64,000 nucleotides of DNA from assembly GCA_002343325.1 (NCBI GenBank), contig DDSG01000180.1:263-64262 (forward strand), read 5' to 3'. Shown here one piece after another: positions 49,106 to 58,055 of the stretch. A program made the position numbers and the translations under genes. The first letter of the stretch is position 1; every line of letters begins with the position of its first letter. The notes under the pieces were generated by a model that searched no databases, was not told where the DNA came from, and saw only the letters and a program-made list of their open reading frames with translations. The DNA comes from Phycisphaerales bacterium UBA2396. Lineage in GTDB: Bacteria > Planctomycetota > Phycisphaerae > Phycisphaerales > UBA1924.

Positions 49106-51352
49106 ATGAGAATCAACGTAACGGCGAGCGCGGCGTGTCTGGCGGTGGCGATGGTGTGGGCGAGCGGGTCGGCGGCGGCCCTGGCCCCGGTGGAGGCCCC
49201 TTCGCAGGCCTTGAGCAGCCCGATCGCCGAATCGCTCGGCGAGGGGATCGCGGTGTTCCACGCCTCGGCGGAGGCTCGCGATCGGGCCTTGCCGTCGTTT
49301 TCAATGGTGGTGCCGCGGCGAGGGCAGGCCGGCGCGGGCGATGTGGGCCTGTCGCCGAAGTTTGCGGAGGCGGGCGGCAAGCAGGTGGTGACGATCCGTG
49401 TTCCCGCGGGGACGAGCCTGTACGGGACGGGCGAGGTCGCCGGGCCGCTGCTGCGGAACGGGTCGAAGGTGACGCTTTGGAATCACGACGCGTACGGGTA
49501 CGACGACAAGACGCCGCACCTGTACCAGAGCCATCCGTGGGTGCTGGGGGTTCGGGCCGACGGAACGAGCTTCGGGGTCATCTTCGACAGCACCTACCGG
49601 CAGGTGATCGAGCTTCCGGGGACGGGCGGCGGGGACATCCGCACGACGGTCGACGGCCGGGCGTTTCCGGTGATCGTGATCGAGCGGAAGACGCCCCAGG
49701 AGGTGGTGAAGGCGTTGGCGGACCTGACGGGGAAGATGCCGCTGCCGCCGAAGTGGTCGCTGGGGTATCACCAGTGCCGATACTCGTACTTCCCCGAGTC
49801 GCAGGTTCGGGAGATCGCGTCGGGCTTTCGGTCGCGTCGGATTCCGTGCGACGTGATCTGGTTCGACATCGACTACATGGAGGGGTTCCGGGTGTTCACG
49901 TTCAACCCGGGGCACTTTCCGGATCCGGCGAAGCTGAACGCGGATCTGAAAGCGCAAGGGTTCCACAACGTGTGGATGATCAACCCCGGGATCAAGAGCC
50001 GCGAGGTCGCGAGCCCGAATGATCCGCCGAAGGAGACGTACGAGGCGGAGCCGGCGGCGTTGAAGGCGTCGCGTGAAGCCCAGCGGAACGTGTTCCGCGC
50101 GATCCGCGACGCGGGCCTGAAGGGCGATCACTACGTGAAACGAGCGGACGGCACGGTGTACGAGGGCGAAGTGTGGCCCGGGCAGTGCTATTTCCCGGAC
50201 TACCTGCGGGCCGAGACGCGTGAATGGTGGGCGGGGCTGTACGCGCCGTTCATGGCCAAGGGCGTGACGGGCGTCTGGAACGACATGAACGAGCCGGCGA
50301 TCTTCAACGTGCAGAGCAAGACGATGCCCGAGGACAACGTGCACCGGGCGGATGAAGCGCTCGGCGGGCAGGGCACGCACGCTCGCTACCACAACGTCTA
50401 CGGGATGATGATGATCAAGGCGACGCGCGAGGGCATTCTCGCCGCGAATCCGGAGAAGCGTCCTTTCGTGCTGAGCCGTGCGAACTTCCTGGGGGGACAT
50501 CGGTACGGCGCGACGTGGACCGGGGACAACACGGCGGACTGGCGGCACGTCGAGTGGTCGGTGAGCATGGTGCTCAACATCGGGCTGTCCGGGCAGCCGA
50601 ACATCGGGCCGGATATTGGCGGGTTCGCGGGCAACGGCCCCGACGGTGAGCCGCCGATGGATCGCGGGACGCAGTTTGCCCGGTGGATGGGGTTCGGCGC
50701 GTTGCTGCCGTTCGCTCGCGGGCACACGGGCAAGGACAACATCCAGAAGGAGCCCTGGAGCTTCGGCGAGCAGGTCGAGGCGACGTGTCGGCGTGCGATC
50801 GAGCGTCGGTACCGCCTCATGCCTTACTTCTACACGCTGTTCGAGGAAGCGAGCCGGACGGGCATGCCTGTGGCGAGGCCTTTGTTCTTCGCGGACCCGA
50901 CGGACGTGGCGCTGCGCAGCGAGGACGACGCGTTCCTGCTGGGCGAGGGGCTTTTGGTGGTGGCGGAGATGGCGCCGGATCGCAGCCGCGAGCCGGTGAT
51001 GCCCAAGGGCACGTGGCGGAAGGTCTCGTTCGAGGGAGAGGCGGCCGACCCGAATCTGCCGGACTTGTACCTCCGCGGCGGGAGCATCGTGCCGACGGGT
51101 CCGGTGATGCAGTTCGTGGACGAGATGCCGCTGACGGAAGTCACGCTGCTCGTGTCGCTCGACGAGAACGGCGAGGCCCGCGGCGAGCTCTACGAGGACG
51201 CGGGCGACGGCTTTGGATACCAGAAAGGCGAGTTCCTTCGGTCTCGCTTCCACGCCAAGAGCGAAGGCGGCGAGGTGAAACTCACCGTGACGAGCGAGGG
51301 CAGTTGGAAAGCGCCGCAGGGTCGTCAGTATCGGGCTGTCGTCTTGAAGTAA
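49106..51352 (+). CDS. Exported glycoside hydrolase family 31 (alpha-glucosidase-like)
   Basis: 748 residues with a Sec signal (NVTASAACLAVAMVWASGSAAA). GH31 layout: N-terminal beta-sandwich (LYGTGEVAGPLLRNGSKVTLWNHDAYGY), then the barrel with PPKWSLGYHQCRYSYFPESQVREIASGFRSRRIPCDVIWFDIDYMEG, the nucleophile in GVWNDMNEPAIF (Asp393), LSRANFLGGHRYGATWTGDN (acid/base Asp474) and GQPNIGPDIGGFAGN, and C-terminal beta domains. It probably cleaves alpha-linked glucose or xylose from oligosaccharides in the periplasm or outside. The GTG at 49091 is an alternative start but is less likely. Lies alone, converging with the cox operon. Confidence 0.94.
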   Translation: MRINVTASAACLAVAMVWASGSAAALAPVEAPSQALSSPIAESLGEGIAVFHASAEARDRALPSFSMVVPRRGQAGAGDVGLSPKFAEAGGKQVVTIRVPAGTSLYGTGEVAGPLLRNGSKVTLWNHDAYGYDDKTPHLYQSHPWVLGVRADGTSFGVIFDSTYRQVIELPGTGGGDIRTTVDGRAFPVIVIERKTPQEVVKALADLTGKMPLPPKWSLGYHQCRYSYFPESQVREIASGFRSRRIPCDVIWFDIDYMEGFRVFTFNPGHFPDPAKLNADLKAQGFHNVWMINPGIKSREVASPNDPPKETYEAEPAALKASREAQRNVFRAIRDAGLKGDHYVKRADGTVYEGEVWPGQCYFPDYLRAETREWWAGLYAPFMAKGVTGVWNDMNEPAIFNVQSKTMPEDNVHRADEALGGQGTHARYHNVYGMMMIKATREGILAANPEKRPFVLSRANFLGGHRYGATWTGDNTADWRHVEWSVSMVLNIGLSGQPNIGPDIGGFAGNGPDGEPPMDRGTQFARWMGFGALLPFARGHTGKDNIQKEPWSFGEQVEATCRRAIERRYRLMPYFYTLFEEASRTGMPVARPLFFADPTDVALRSEDDAFLLGEGLLVVAEMAPDRSREPVMPKGTWRKVSFEGEAADPNLPDLYLRGGSIVPTGPVMQFVDEMPLTEVTLLVSLDENGEARGELYEDAGDGFGYQKGEFLRSRFHAKSEGGEVKLTVTSEGSWKAPQGRQYRAVVLK

Positions 51353-51404
51353 CTCGGGGCCATCGCCCGGCCGTCAGGGCGAGCCGACGCCGGATCGGGC
51401 CTGC

Positions 51405-52181
51405 TCACACGGGGAGCGGGGCCGGCTTGGCTTTGGGACGATAGCTCACCATCACGAGCGACACAGCGAGGGCAACGCTCGACAGGCATGCGGCGGGGAA
51501 CGTCCAGCCCATGGCCTTAAACCCGGTATTGACGAAGTTCTGAGCGGGAAGGCCGGCCTTTGGCATGGTGAGCAGAGCCGCGTCCCACTGCCAGGTTCCC
51601 TCACGGAGTTCGCCGGGCTTGGCGGGTTCGCCGCGGCGATTGGTGGGGTAGTGAAGGCGCTGGGTGTCGAAGCCGCCCTCGGGCTTGAACTCGTAGAAAT
51701 CGAAGGTCCAGTCCTTGCGGAAGACCTCGCCCCAAGTGGCCGGATCGACGCCAGCCCTTGGTGTGCGGGTCACGATCACCAGGCGATCGGGCAAGTTGCC
51801 CAGCTTGAGCTCGTGGATGACACGCTCGGGGTCCTTGGCGGTCGCCTCGACGAACCGCAGGGCTCGCATCCAATCGCGATGGGCGGCCAGACCGTGGTCC
51901 TTGAGGGCCTCGTGCTGGCGGTGCGGGATGGCAACCCGAAGTCGCAGCGCATCATCGCCGTAGCGGACGACCAGGACGCGATCTCCCGCCTCGGACATTT
52001 CGTCGGTGAGGGAGACATCCCGCCCGGCATAGGAGAAGGAGCGCGTGTCGAGGTCCTGAAAGATGAACCGAGTCGGTGGGTGTTCGCGATAGAACGTGAC
52101 CAGTCGGGAGGTCAGCGCGACGAGCGAGCCTGCCAGCACAAGGGCGGAAACCGCGGCAGCGATGGCGAAGGGTCGCGGCAT
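51405..52181 (-). CDS. Unknown two-TM protein at the end of the cox operon
   Basis: 258 residues. One hydrophobic helix at each end (AIAAAVSALVLAGSLVALTSRLV and GWTFPAACLSSVALAVSLVMVSY) encloses about 185 residues that should face the periplasm (TRFIFQDLDTRSFSYAGRDVSLTDEMSEAGDRVLVVRYGDD; DWTFDFYEFKPEGGFDTQRLHYP). No Cys or His clusters, so no obvious metal site. It starts 10 bases past the extended subunit IV gene and is the last gene of the respiratory operon. I do not recognise it; a role in oxidase assembly or as an accessory subunit is inferred only from position. Confidence 0.8.
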   Translation of the reverse strand: MPRPFAIAAAVSALVLAGSLVALTSRLVTFYREHPPTRFIFQDLDTRSFSYAGRDVSLTDEMSEAGDRVLVVRYGDDALRLRVAIPHRQHEALKDHGLAAHRDWMRALRFVEATAKDPERVIHELKLGNLPDRLVIVTRTPRAGVDPATWGEVFRKDWTFDFYEFKPEGGFDTQRLHYPTNRRGEPAKPGELREGTWQWDAALLTMPKAGLPAQNFVNTGFKAMGWTFPAACLSSVALAVSLVMVSYRPKAKPAPLPV

Positions 52182-52191
52182 GCCGAACGAC

Positions 52192-53205
52192 TCAGTGGGA
52201 GGGGGCCGAGTGAGAGGACGACTCGGAGGCCTTCTCGAACAGGCCCTGGGTCAGGCCCTTCTTGGCGCGGCTGGTCTGGGCCGTGCTCGACGCATCGCCG
52301 TCATGATGCCCCCCATGGGACGACGGAGCGGCGTGCTCGGCCACGCTCATGAACAGCTCGGGCCCGAGGAGCTCTTCGAGGCGCTTGCGAGGCTCGGGGT
52401 GCGGGAGGCCGCCGTGCGATACGGCATACTTGAACTCCTCGGCGAGCAGTCGGCGCGTCTCGGGAGCTGCAAGGTCGCGGGCCTTGGCGAGGGTGTCGTT
52501 GAACGCGGCGAGCTTGCACGCGTCCTCGATCGAAATGCCGTCGGTCTTGGCCTTCTGCACGGAGGCCTCGGGAGGAGCGGCAAGCAGCTCCTGCAGGCGT
52601 GCGTCGTAGAGCGGGCGCTGGAGCTTGGAGATGATCGGTGCCTCGATCTGGGCGTAACGGAGATCGACCGCCCCGACGAACATCGGCTTGTCGGAGTAGA
52701 TGATCGGGCGATTGGAGCGGGCCGCCTTGGCGGAGACATCAACCCACTCGGGCAGCTTGCCGTAGACGGTGATCCCCGAGCCGCCGGCGACGGCCGCGGG
52801 AAGCTTTACACGATCAACCGCGCCGCGGTTCCCGATGTCGAGCATGGTGAAGGTGAGGAAGATCACAAAGGCGATCATGGTGAAGATGAAGATGATGCCG
52901 TTGATCGGGTTATCGTGCTTGAGGTGCATGAAGTAGAGGAGCACCAGCACGGACTTGACCGTGGCGATGGACAGCGCGATGACCACGTTGACCCACAAGG
53001 GCAGGGCGATGTTGAAGGTGTGAGCTATGAACATCTCGGCCTGAGCCGCCGCGACCGTCATCGCGGTGAACATCAGCAGAATCGCCAGGATGAAACGGAG
53101 CGTGAACGCGGGCGTGACGTGGTGGGCGTGCCCCGATCCATCCCCGTGATGGTCGGCGGAGTGGGACACGTGGTGGGCATGGGCGGCGTGAGCGTGTGTG
53201 GCCAT
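52192..53205 (-). CDS. Cytochrome c oxidase subunit IV-like protein with long C-terminal extension
   Basis: 337 residues; ordinary bacterial subunit IV proteins are about 100. The first 35 residues are His-rich (MATHAHAAHAHHVSHSADHHGDG). Three membrane helices follow (FTLRFILAILLMFTAMTVAAA; LWVNVVIALSIATVKSVLVLLYFMHLKHDNP; IIFIFTMIAFVIFLTFTMLDIG), including the YFMHLKH motif of the COX4/CoxD family. The remaining 210 residues are soluble, with helices such as LYDARLQELLAAPPEASVQKAK and PEPRKRLEELLGPELF, and a second His/Ser-rich tail. With three helices the extension is predicted to be on the opposite side from the N-terminus. Its function is unknown. Confidence 0.85.
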   Translation of the reverse strand: MATHAHAAHAHHVSHSADHHGDGSGHAHHVTPAFTLRFILAILLMFTAMTVAAAQAEMFIAHTFNIALPLWVNVVIALSIATVKSVLVLLYFMHLKHDNPINGIIFIFTMIAFVIFLTFTMLDIGNRGAVDRVKLPAAVAGGSGITVYGKLPEWVDVSAKAARSNRPIIYSDKPMFVGAVDLRYAQIEAPIISKLQRPLYDARLQELLAAPPEASVQKAKTDGISIEDACKLAAFNDTLAKARDLAAPETRRLLAEEFKYAVSHGGLPHPEPRKRLEELLGPELFMSVAEHAAPSSHGGHHDGDASSTAQTSRAKKGLTQGLFEKASESSSHSAPSH

Positions 53206-53259
53206 GTTGATGAGTCCTGTGTGATGCGCGGAAGAGACGAGCGAGGAAAGCCCGCGTGC

Positions 53260-53961
53260 TCAGTGGATGAGGTACAGCAGCGGGAAGAGGAAGATCCAGA
53301 TCAGGTCGACCAGGTGCCAGTAGAGCGCCGAGTTCTCGACCATCGTGTAGTGAGTCGGGCCGTACGCCTTCTTGAGCGAGCGGCGGAGACACCAAGCGAG
53401 GAGCCCGGCGCCGATCACGACGTGCAGGGCGTGGATCGCGGTAGCCGAGTAGTACACCGACCACCACATGGGCTCCCAGGCGTCGTGCGAGAAGGGGTAG
53501 CTGAAGAGCGAGCCGGGGCGCTTCCCCTGCGACCACTTGGGGAGGTACTCGAAGATGAACTTGATGGCGATGAAGAGCAGGCCGCAGAAGATCGTGATAA
53601 CCAGATTCAGCCTGAGCTTGGCCTGCTGGTTGAGCTGGGCGTTGCGGACGGCCATGGCGGCGGTGTACGACGAGATCAGCAGGATCACCGTGTTCAGCGC
53701 GCCCCATCGCCAATCGAGGTACTGCGACCCGTTCGCGAAAGCCTCGGGGTACTTGAAGCGGAAGTACGTGTACGCCATGAACAGCCCGGCAAAGAGCAGC
53801 ACTTCCGTCGCGAGGAAGAGCCACATGCCGGTCTTGCAGGCGTCGAACTCCTCCTCCGCGTTGCGGAAGTGATGGCCGTGCTTGTACTGCTGGTACAAGG
53901 GCTTGTTCGGGTCGATCTCATGCCCATGCGGAGCAGGAGAATTGGCGTCGATGGTCGTCAT
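53260..53961 (-). CDS. coxC: Cytochrome c oxidase subunit III
   Basis: 233 residues from ATG 53961 (AGGAG about 7 bases upstream); the frame opens further upstream but the extra part is Arg/Pro-rich. Helices include KTGMWLFLATEVLLFAGLFMAYTYF, ALNTVILLISSYTAAMAVRNAQL, the conserved YYSATAIHALHVVIGAGLLAW and YWHLVDLIWIFLFPLLYLI, which is the family C-terminus. A structural subunit that stabilises the oxidase core; inner membrane. Follows coxA by 65 bases. Confidence 0.95.
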   Translation of the reverse strand: MTTIDANSPAPHGHEIDPNKPLYQQYKHGHHFRNAEEEFDACKTGMWLFLATEVLLFAGLFMAYTYFRFKYPEAFANGSQYLDWRWGALNTVILLISSYTAAMAVRNAQLNQQAKLRLNLVITIFCGLLFIAIKFIFEYLPKWSQGKRPGSLFSYPFSHDAWEPMWWSVYYSATAIHALHVVIGAGLLAWCLRRSLKKAYGPTHYTMVENSALYWHLVDLIWIFLFPLLYLIH

Positions 53962-54026
53962 ACAGGCTCCTGAGGATCGAGCGAGAATCGGCCGCGGGGG
54001 ACTTTCTCCCGCGCGGCCGGGATGGA

Positions 54027-55823
54027 TCAGTGGCGATTCGCGGCGACGGCGGCGGGATCGGGCAGCGGCCAATCCTTCGCGTCCCAGTGCGGCGGGACCG
54101 TCGTCTCAAAGTCGTAGGGGCCGTGCTTGAGCACCGGCTCGTGCGAGAAGTTGTGCTCGCTGGGCGGGCTGTCCGCCTCCCACTCCAGCGTCAGAGCGCC
54201 CCACGGGTTCTCCTTCGCCCGCTCGCCCACCGCGAGCGAGTGGATGAAGACCAGCAGGTGCCAGAAGAAGCCCAGGCCGAGGATGAACGAGCCGACCGTG
54301 GACCACTGGTGCAGCATCGTGAACTCATCGGGGTACGAGGCATACCGGCGGGGCATGCCGTGCGTCCCGAGGAAGAACTGCGTGAAGAACGTCAGGTTGA
54401 ACCCGACGAAGACGAGGAAGACGCCGATCTTCGCGGCGGGCTCGGAGTAGCTGCGGCCGAACAGCTTGGGCCACCAGTGGTGCAGGCCCGCGAGCAGCGC
54501 GATGATCGTGCCGCCGAACATCACGTAGTGGAAGTGTGCGACGACGAAGTACGAGTCGTGCAGGTGAAGGTCCGTCGAGAGCGTCGCGAGGGGGAGGCCC
54601 GTCAACCCGCCGATGGCGAACAGGAACAGGAAGACCAGGGCGTAGAGCATGGGGGTCGTGAGGGCGATCGAGCCCTTGTAGAGCGTCGAGACCCAGTTGA
54701 AGATCTTGACCGCCGTGGGAATCGCGACCAGGAACGTCAGCGCCGAGAAGACGACCGAGCCGATCTCGGACATGCTGGCGAACATGTGGTGCCCCCACAC
54801 GATGAACGCGACGCCCGCGATGCCCAGGGACGCGAACGCGATGGCGCGATAGCCGAAGATCGGCTTGCGGCTGTGGACCGCGATGATGTCCGAGACGACG
54901 CCCATGCCGGGCAGGATCATCACGTACACCACGGGGTGGCTGTAGAACCAGAAGAAGTGCTGGTAGAGGACCGGATCGCCGCCCAGGGCGGGGTCGAAGA
55001 TCCCCACGCGGAAGACACGCTCGAAGATGAGCAGGAGCAGCGTGATGCCGATGACAGGGGTCGCCAGCACCTGGATCACGGCCGTGGCGTAGATCGCCCA
55101 GACGAACAGGGGCATGTCGAACCAGCCCATCCCCGGGGCGCGGAGCTTGTGCACAGTCACCACGAAGTTCAGGCCGGTCAGAATCGAGCTGAATCCGAGA
55201 ATGAACGCGGCGAGGATCATGTAGACGACGCGCCAGTGCCCGGCGTCGGTGGTTGTGGAGTACGGGGTGTAGAACGTCCAGCCGGTATCGACGCCGTGGT
55301 ACAGGATCGCGAGCACGCCGAAGATGCTGCCCGTGAGGTAGACGTACCACGAGAGCAGGTTCAGACGGGGGAAGGCCACGTCCTTGGCGCCCAGCATGAG
55401 CGGGAGCAGGAAGTTGCCCAGCGAGGCGGGGATGCCGGGAACGATGACCATGAACACCATGATCGCGCCGTGCATCGTGAACGCGCGGTTGTACCAGAGG
55501 TTGCCCTCGTTGGGGTTCTCGGGGCTCGCCCCGAACCACTGGCCGAGCATCTGCCCTTCGTAGCGGGCGGGGATTCCGTTGATGCCCGTGCCCTCGACGA
55601 GGCGGACGGGGTTGAACAACTCCGCCCGAACCAGCAGAGCCGCCACGCCGCCCGCGAAGAAGAGCGTCAGGATCGCGAAGAGATACATGATCCCGAGCTT
55701 CTTGTGGTCGACCGTGGTCATCCAGTCCTTCACGGTCGTCCACACACCGCCCTTGCGGGCCAGATACGGGAGGTCGTGGTGGTCGTGAAGACCATTCGAA
55801 TGTCCAGTGTCCATCGTCGTCAT
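54027..55823 (-). CDS. coxA: Cytochrome c oxidase subunit I, A2-type caa3
   Basis: Catalytic subunit that reduces oxygen and pumps protons. 598 residues, 12 or more helices. Heme a ligand His118 (AFTMHGAIMVFMVIVPG), CuB site FWFYSHPVVYVMILPGMG with His296 and crosslinked Tyr300, and PVVYV in place of the HPEVY glutamate. The YSHPxVY signature marks A2-type oxidases such as the caa3 enzymes of Rhodothermus and Thermus, which use a Tyr-Ser pair in the D channel. The His pair of the other heme and CuB ligands is in DSYFVVAHFHYVMFGG. The His-rich N-terminus (HSNGLHDHHD) recurs in the other operon proteins. Confidence 0.97.
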   Translation of the reverse strand: MTTMDTGHSNGLHDHHDLPYLARKGGVWTTVKDWMTTVDHKKLGIMYLFAILTLFFAGGVAALLVRAELFNPVRLVEGTGINGIPARYEGQMLGQWFGASPENPNEGNLWYNRAFTMHGAIMVFMVIVPGIPASLGNFLLPLMLGAKDVAFPRLNLLSWYVYLTGSIFGVLAILYHGVDTGWTFYTPYSTTTDAGHWRVVYMILAAFILGFSSILTGLNFVVTVHKLRAPGMGWFDMPLFVWAIYATAVIQVLATPVIGITLLLLIFERVFRVGIFDPALGGDPVLYQHFFWFYSHPVVYVMILPGMGVVSDIIAVHSRKPIFGYRAIAFASLGIAGVAFIVWGHHMFASMSEIGSVVFSALTFLVAIPTAVKIFNWVSTLYKGSIALTTPMLYALVFLFLFAIGGLTGLPLATLSTDLHLHDSYFVVAHFHYVMFGGTIIALLAGLHHWWPKLFGRSYSEPAAKIGVFLVFVGFNLTFFTQFFLGTHGMPRRYASYPDEFTMLHQWSTVGSFILGLGFFWHLLVFIHSLAVGERAKENPWGALTLEWEADSPPSEHNFSHEPVLKHGPYDFETTVPPHWDAKDWPLPDPAAVAANRH

Positions 55824-55877
55824 ACGTGCGTTCCTCGGCGATTCGGGCGGCGTATGCGGCCGATCGCTCGTTCGTGA

Positions 55878-57005
55878 TTACTGAGCGGGCTTCTCCGCGG
55901 CGGGCTCGGTCACCTTCGGGCTCTTCATGAACGCGATCAGGTCCGCGATCTGCTGCTCGTTGAGCACCCCGGCGAAGGACGGCATCTGCCCTGCGGCAAA
56001 CCCGGCCACGATCTTCGCGTTGGGGTTCAGGATCGCCTCGCGGATGTAGTTCTCATCGATCACGACCTTGGAGCCGTCGGTCATCGTGTGCGTCGCGCCC
56101 CAGATGTTCTTCCACGAGGGGCCGGTCTTGAGCGAGCCGTCGATCGAATGGCAGCTGATGCAGTTGTTCTGCCAGAGGCGTTCCCCGCGGATGTCCGGCG
56201 GATCGGCCGAGCCCGCGTTGGCAAGCCACCACTGGAACTTGTCCTTCGGGATCACGCGGATGATGGCGCCCATCTCCGAGTGCAGGTCGCCGCAGTACTC
56301 GGCGCAGAACACCCAGTGGTCCACGTAAGGCGTGCCGTTCATTGCCGACCACGGGCTGCCCGCGTCGAACTGCAGCGTGTCGGCCTTCTCAGGAATCGAG
56401 CCCGTCTCGAACCAGAACTTCGTGTAGCGGTTGGGCAGCACGTCGATCTTCAGGCGGAAGTCGGGCACCCAGAAGCTGTGCATCACGTCCTTGGAGATCA
56501 TCTTGAGACGCACCGGCGTCTCGGCGGGCATGTAGTAGACCGGGACAGGCTGGGCCAGGAATTTGTTCGACGGCATCACCGCCGTGTTGCTCATCCCGTT
56601 CGAGTACTTGACCGTCCACGACCACTTCGCCGCGATCAGGTCCGCCTCGATGCCCCCCTGCTTGGGCACCAGCATGTCGGTGTAGCCCTTGAAGCCCACG
56701 ATGAACATCGCGACGAACACGATCGTCGGGATGACGGTCCACGTCACTTCCAGACGCGAGTTGTGGTGCGGGCTCAGCTCGGCCGGCTTGCCGGGCACAC
56801 GGCGGTACTTCACCACGAAGTACGCCGTCGCGCCCATCACCAGGATGAACGAGATGATCGACACGTACAGGATGAACATGAACGCCGCGTCGGAGCTGTG
56901 GGCGTACGTCGCATTCGCGCGATCGCCAAAGACCATGTCGTGGAGCGGCCACGTCGACGCGTCGAAGCCCAGGGTGCTGCTGATGATGTTCATGGAATTC
57001 GCCAT
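55878..57005 (-). CDS. coxB: Cytochrome c oxidase subunit II with fused cytochrome c domain
   Basis: 375 residues from ATG 57005 (ATG 56993 and TTG 57014 are alternatives). Two membrane helices (AFMFILYVSIISFILVMGATAYFVV; TWTVIPTIVFVAMFIVGF) precede the CuA domain: DVMHSFWVPDFRLKIDVLP and FCAEYCGDLHSEMGAI, containing the His, two Cys, second His and Met ligands. The C-terminal cytochrome c domain has NNCISCHSIDG and the distal Met in AAGQMPSFAGVL. This makes it caa3-type, accepting electrons from ACIII or a mobile cytochrome. It follows the SCO gene by 14 bases. Confidence 0.97.
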   Translation of the reverse strand: MANSMNIISSTLGFDASTWPLHDMVFGDRANATYAHSSDAAFMFILYVSIISFILVMGATAYFVVKYRRVPGKPAELSPHHNSRLEVTWTVIPTIVFVAMFIVGFKGYTDMLVPKQGGIEADLIAAKWSWTVKYSNGMSNTAVMPSNKFLAQPVPVYYMPAETPVRLKMISKDVMHSFWVPDFRLKIDVLPNRYTKFWFETGSIPEKADTLQFDAGSPWSAMNGTPYVDHWVFCAEYCGDLHSEMGAIIRVIPKDKFQWWLANAGSADPPDIRGERLWQNNCISCHSIDGSLKTGPSWKNIWGATHTMTDGSKVVIDENYIREAILNPNAKIVAGFAAGQMPSFAGVLNEQQIADLIAFMKSPKVTEPAAEKPAQ

Positions 57006-57019
57006 CGGTTTCAAGTAAC

Positions 57020-57991
57020 TCAGGTGGACGGGCTCAGGGGAGGACGGCCGACGGACCGGCCCACGGGTGCGGCATTCGCCGCCTGCGCATCACGTTGACG
57101 ACGACGCCGGTACGCATCGCTCAGCAGCATCCAGCCGATGAACGACGCAATCCCGACCACCGTCACCACGCCCCCCGCCTGCATCAGGCGGATGGCGCTC
57201 AGGGCATACCGCCCCGTGTTCGGATCAAACATGTAGCAGAACGCCAGAAGACGGTCCGCCGGACTCGGCGTGATCACGCCCCGACCGGCCTCGAGCAGCG
57301 CGAGCCGCAACTGCAGCGGCGTGTGCCCAAAGCCGTAGTGGTATCGCGCAATCTTCCCCTCGGGCGTGATCGTCAGAAACACGATGGGGTGCGAGAACTC
57401 GCCGTTGGGCAGCTTGCGATACTGGAACCCGGTCGCCGCCGCCAGTTGACGCGCGGGCTCGGGCTCTCCGACGAAGAACTGGATACCCCGCTTGGCCTGC
57501 TCGGGCGGCCGCTTGTACCCATCGATCGCCGCGTCGCGTCGCCCCACCGTCGCCGCCAGCGTGTCCCGCTCGTCAAAGCTGACAAACAGCACATTGAAGT
57601 CGCGGCCGGCCTCGAGCGTCTCCAGATCGCGCAGGCACGTGATGATCGTGTTGATCGTCGCGTTGCAGATGACCGGGCAGGTGTAGTACACCATCGCCAG
57701 GATCGCGGGCTTGCCCTCAACCTCCGCGCCCTGGGGCGTGGTGTGCGCGAAGAACTGCCCGAGCTGCACGCGATTGCCGTCCGCGTCCGTCAGCAGCAAA
57801 TCCAGCGGCAGAGGCAGCCCAAGCTTCTCTCGCACGTCCAGGCCAGACGCCTGCTGGCCAAGACGATTCACCGTCCCCGGCTCGCCAGCGGGTGTCGTCG
57901 GAGACGACGGCTGCGACATCGCCCAAGACCCGCACAGGGTCAGCGAGCCGAGCATCACGCCGTTCCGAATTGTCCGCCACATCGCGTTCAT
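57020..57991 (-). CDS. SCO1/SenC-family copper chaperone
   Basis: 323 residues with a signal (MLGSLTLCGSWAMS). The thioredoxin-like core has VYYTCPVICNATINTI, where CPVIC is the copper-binding CxxxC pair, and FSHPIVFLTITPEGKIA, where the His is the third ligand. It delivers copper to the CuA site of CoxB, encoded directly downstream. A C-terminal membrane helix (AGGVVTVVGIASFIGWMLL) and Arg-rich tail make it longer than typical SCO proteins; this layout is known in bacterial SCO variants near caa3 genes. Confidence 0.93.
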   Translation of the reverse strand: MNAMWRTIRNGVMLGSLTLCGSWAMSQPSSPTTPAGEPGTVNRLGQQASGLDVREKLGLPLPLDLLLTDADGNRVQLGQFFAHTTPQGAEVEGKPAILAMVYYTCPVICNATINTIITCLRDLETLEAGRDFNVLFVSFDERDTLAATVGRRDAAIDGYKRPPEQAKRGIQFFVGEPEPARQLAAATGFQYRKLPNGEFSHPIVFLTITPEGKIARYHYGFGHTPLQLRLALLEAGRGVITPSPADRLLAFCYMFDPNTGRYALSAIRLMQAGGVVTVVGIASFIGWMLLSDAYRRRRQRDAQAANAAPVGRSVGRPPLSPST

Positions 57992-58055
57992 GCGTCTGGT
58001 TCTGCTCGGGAGTTCACACTCCCCGGCCTACTCCGATCAGGACACCCGATTCAGC

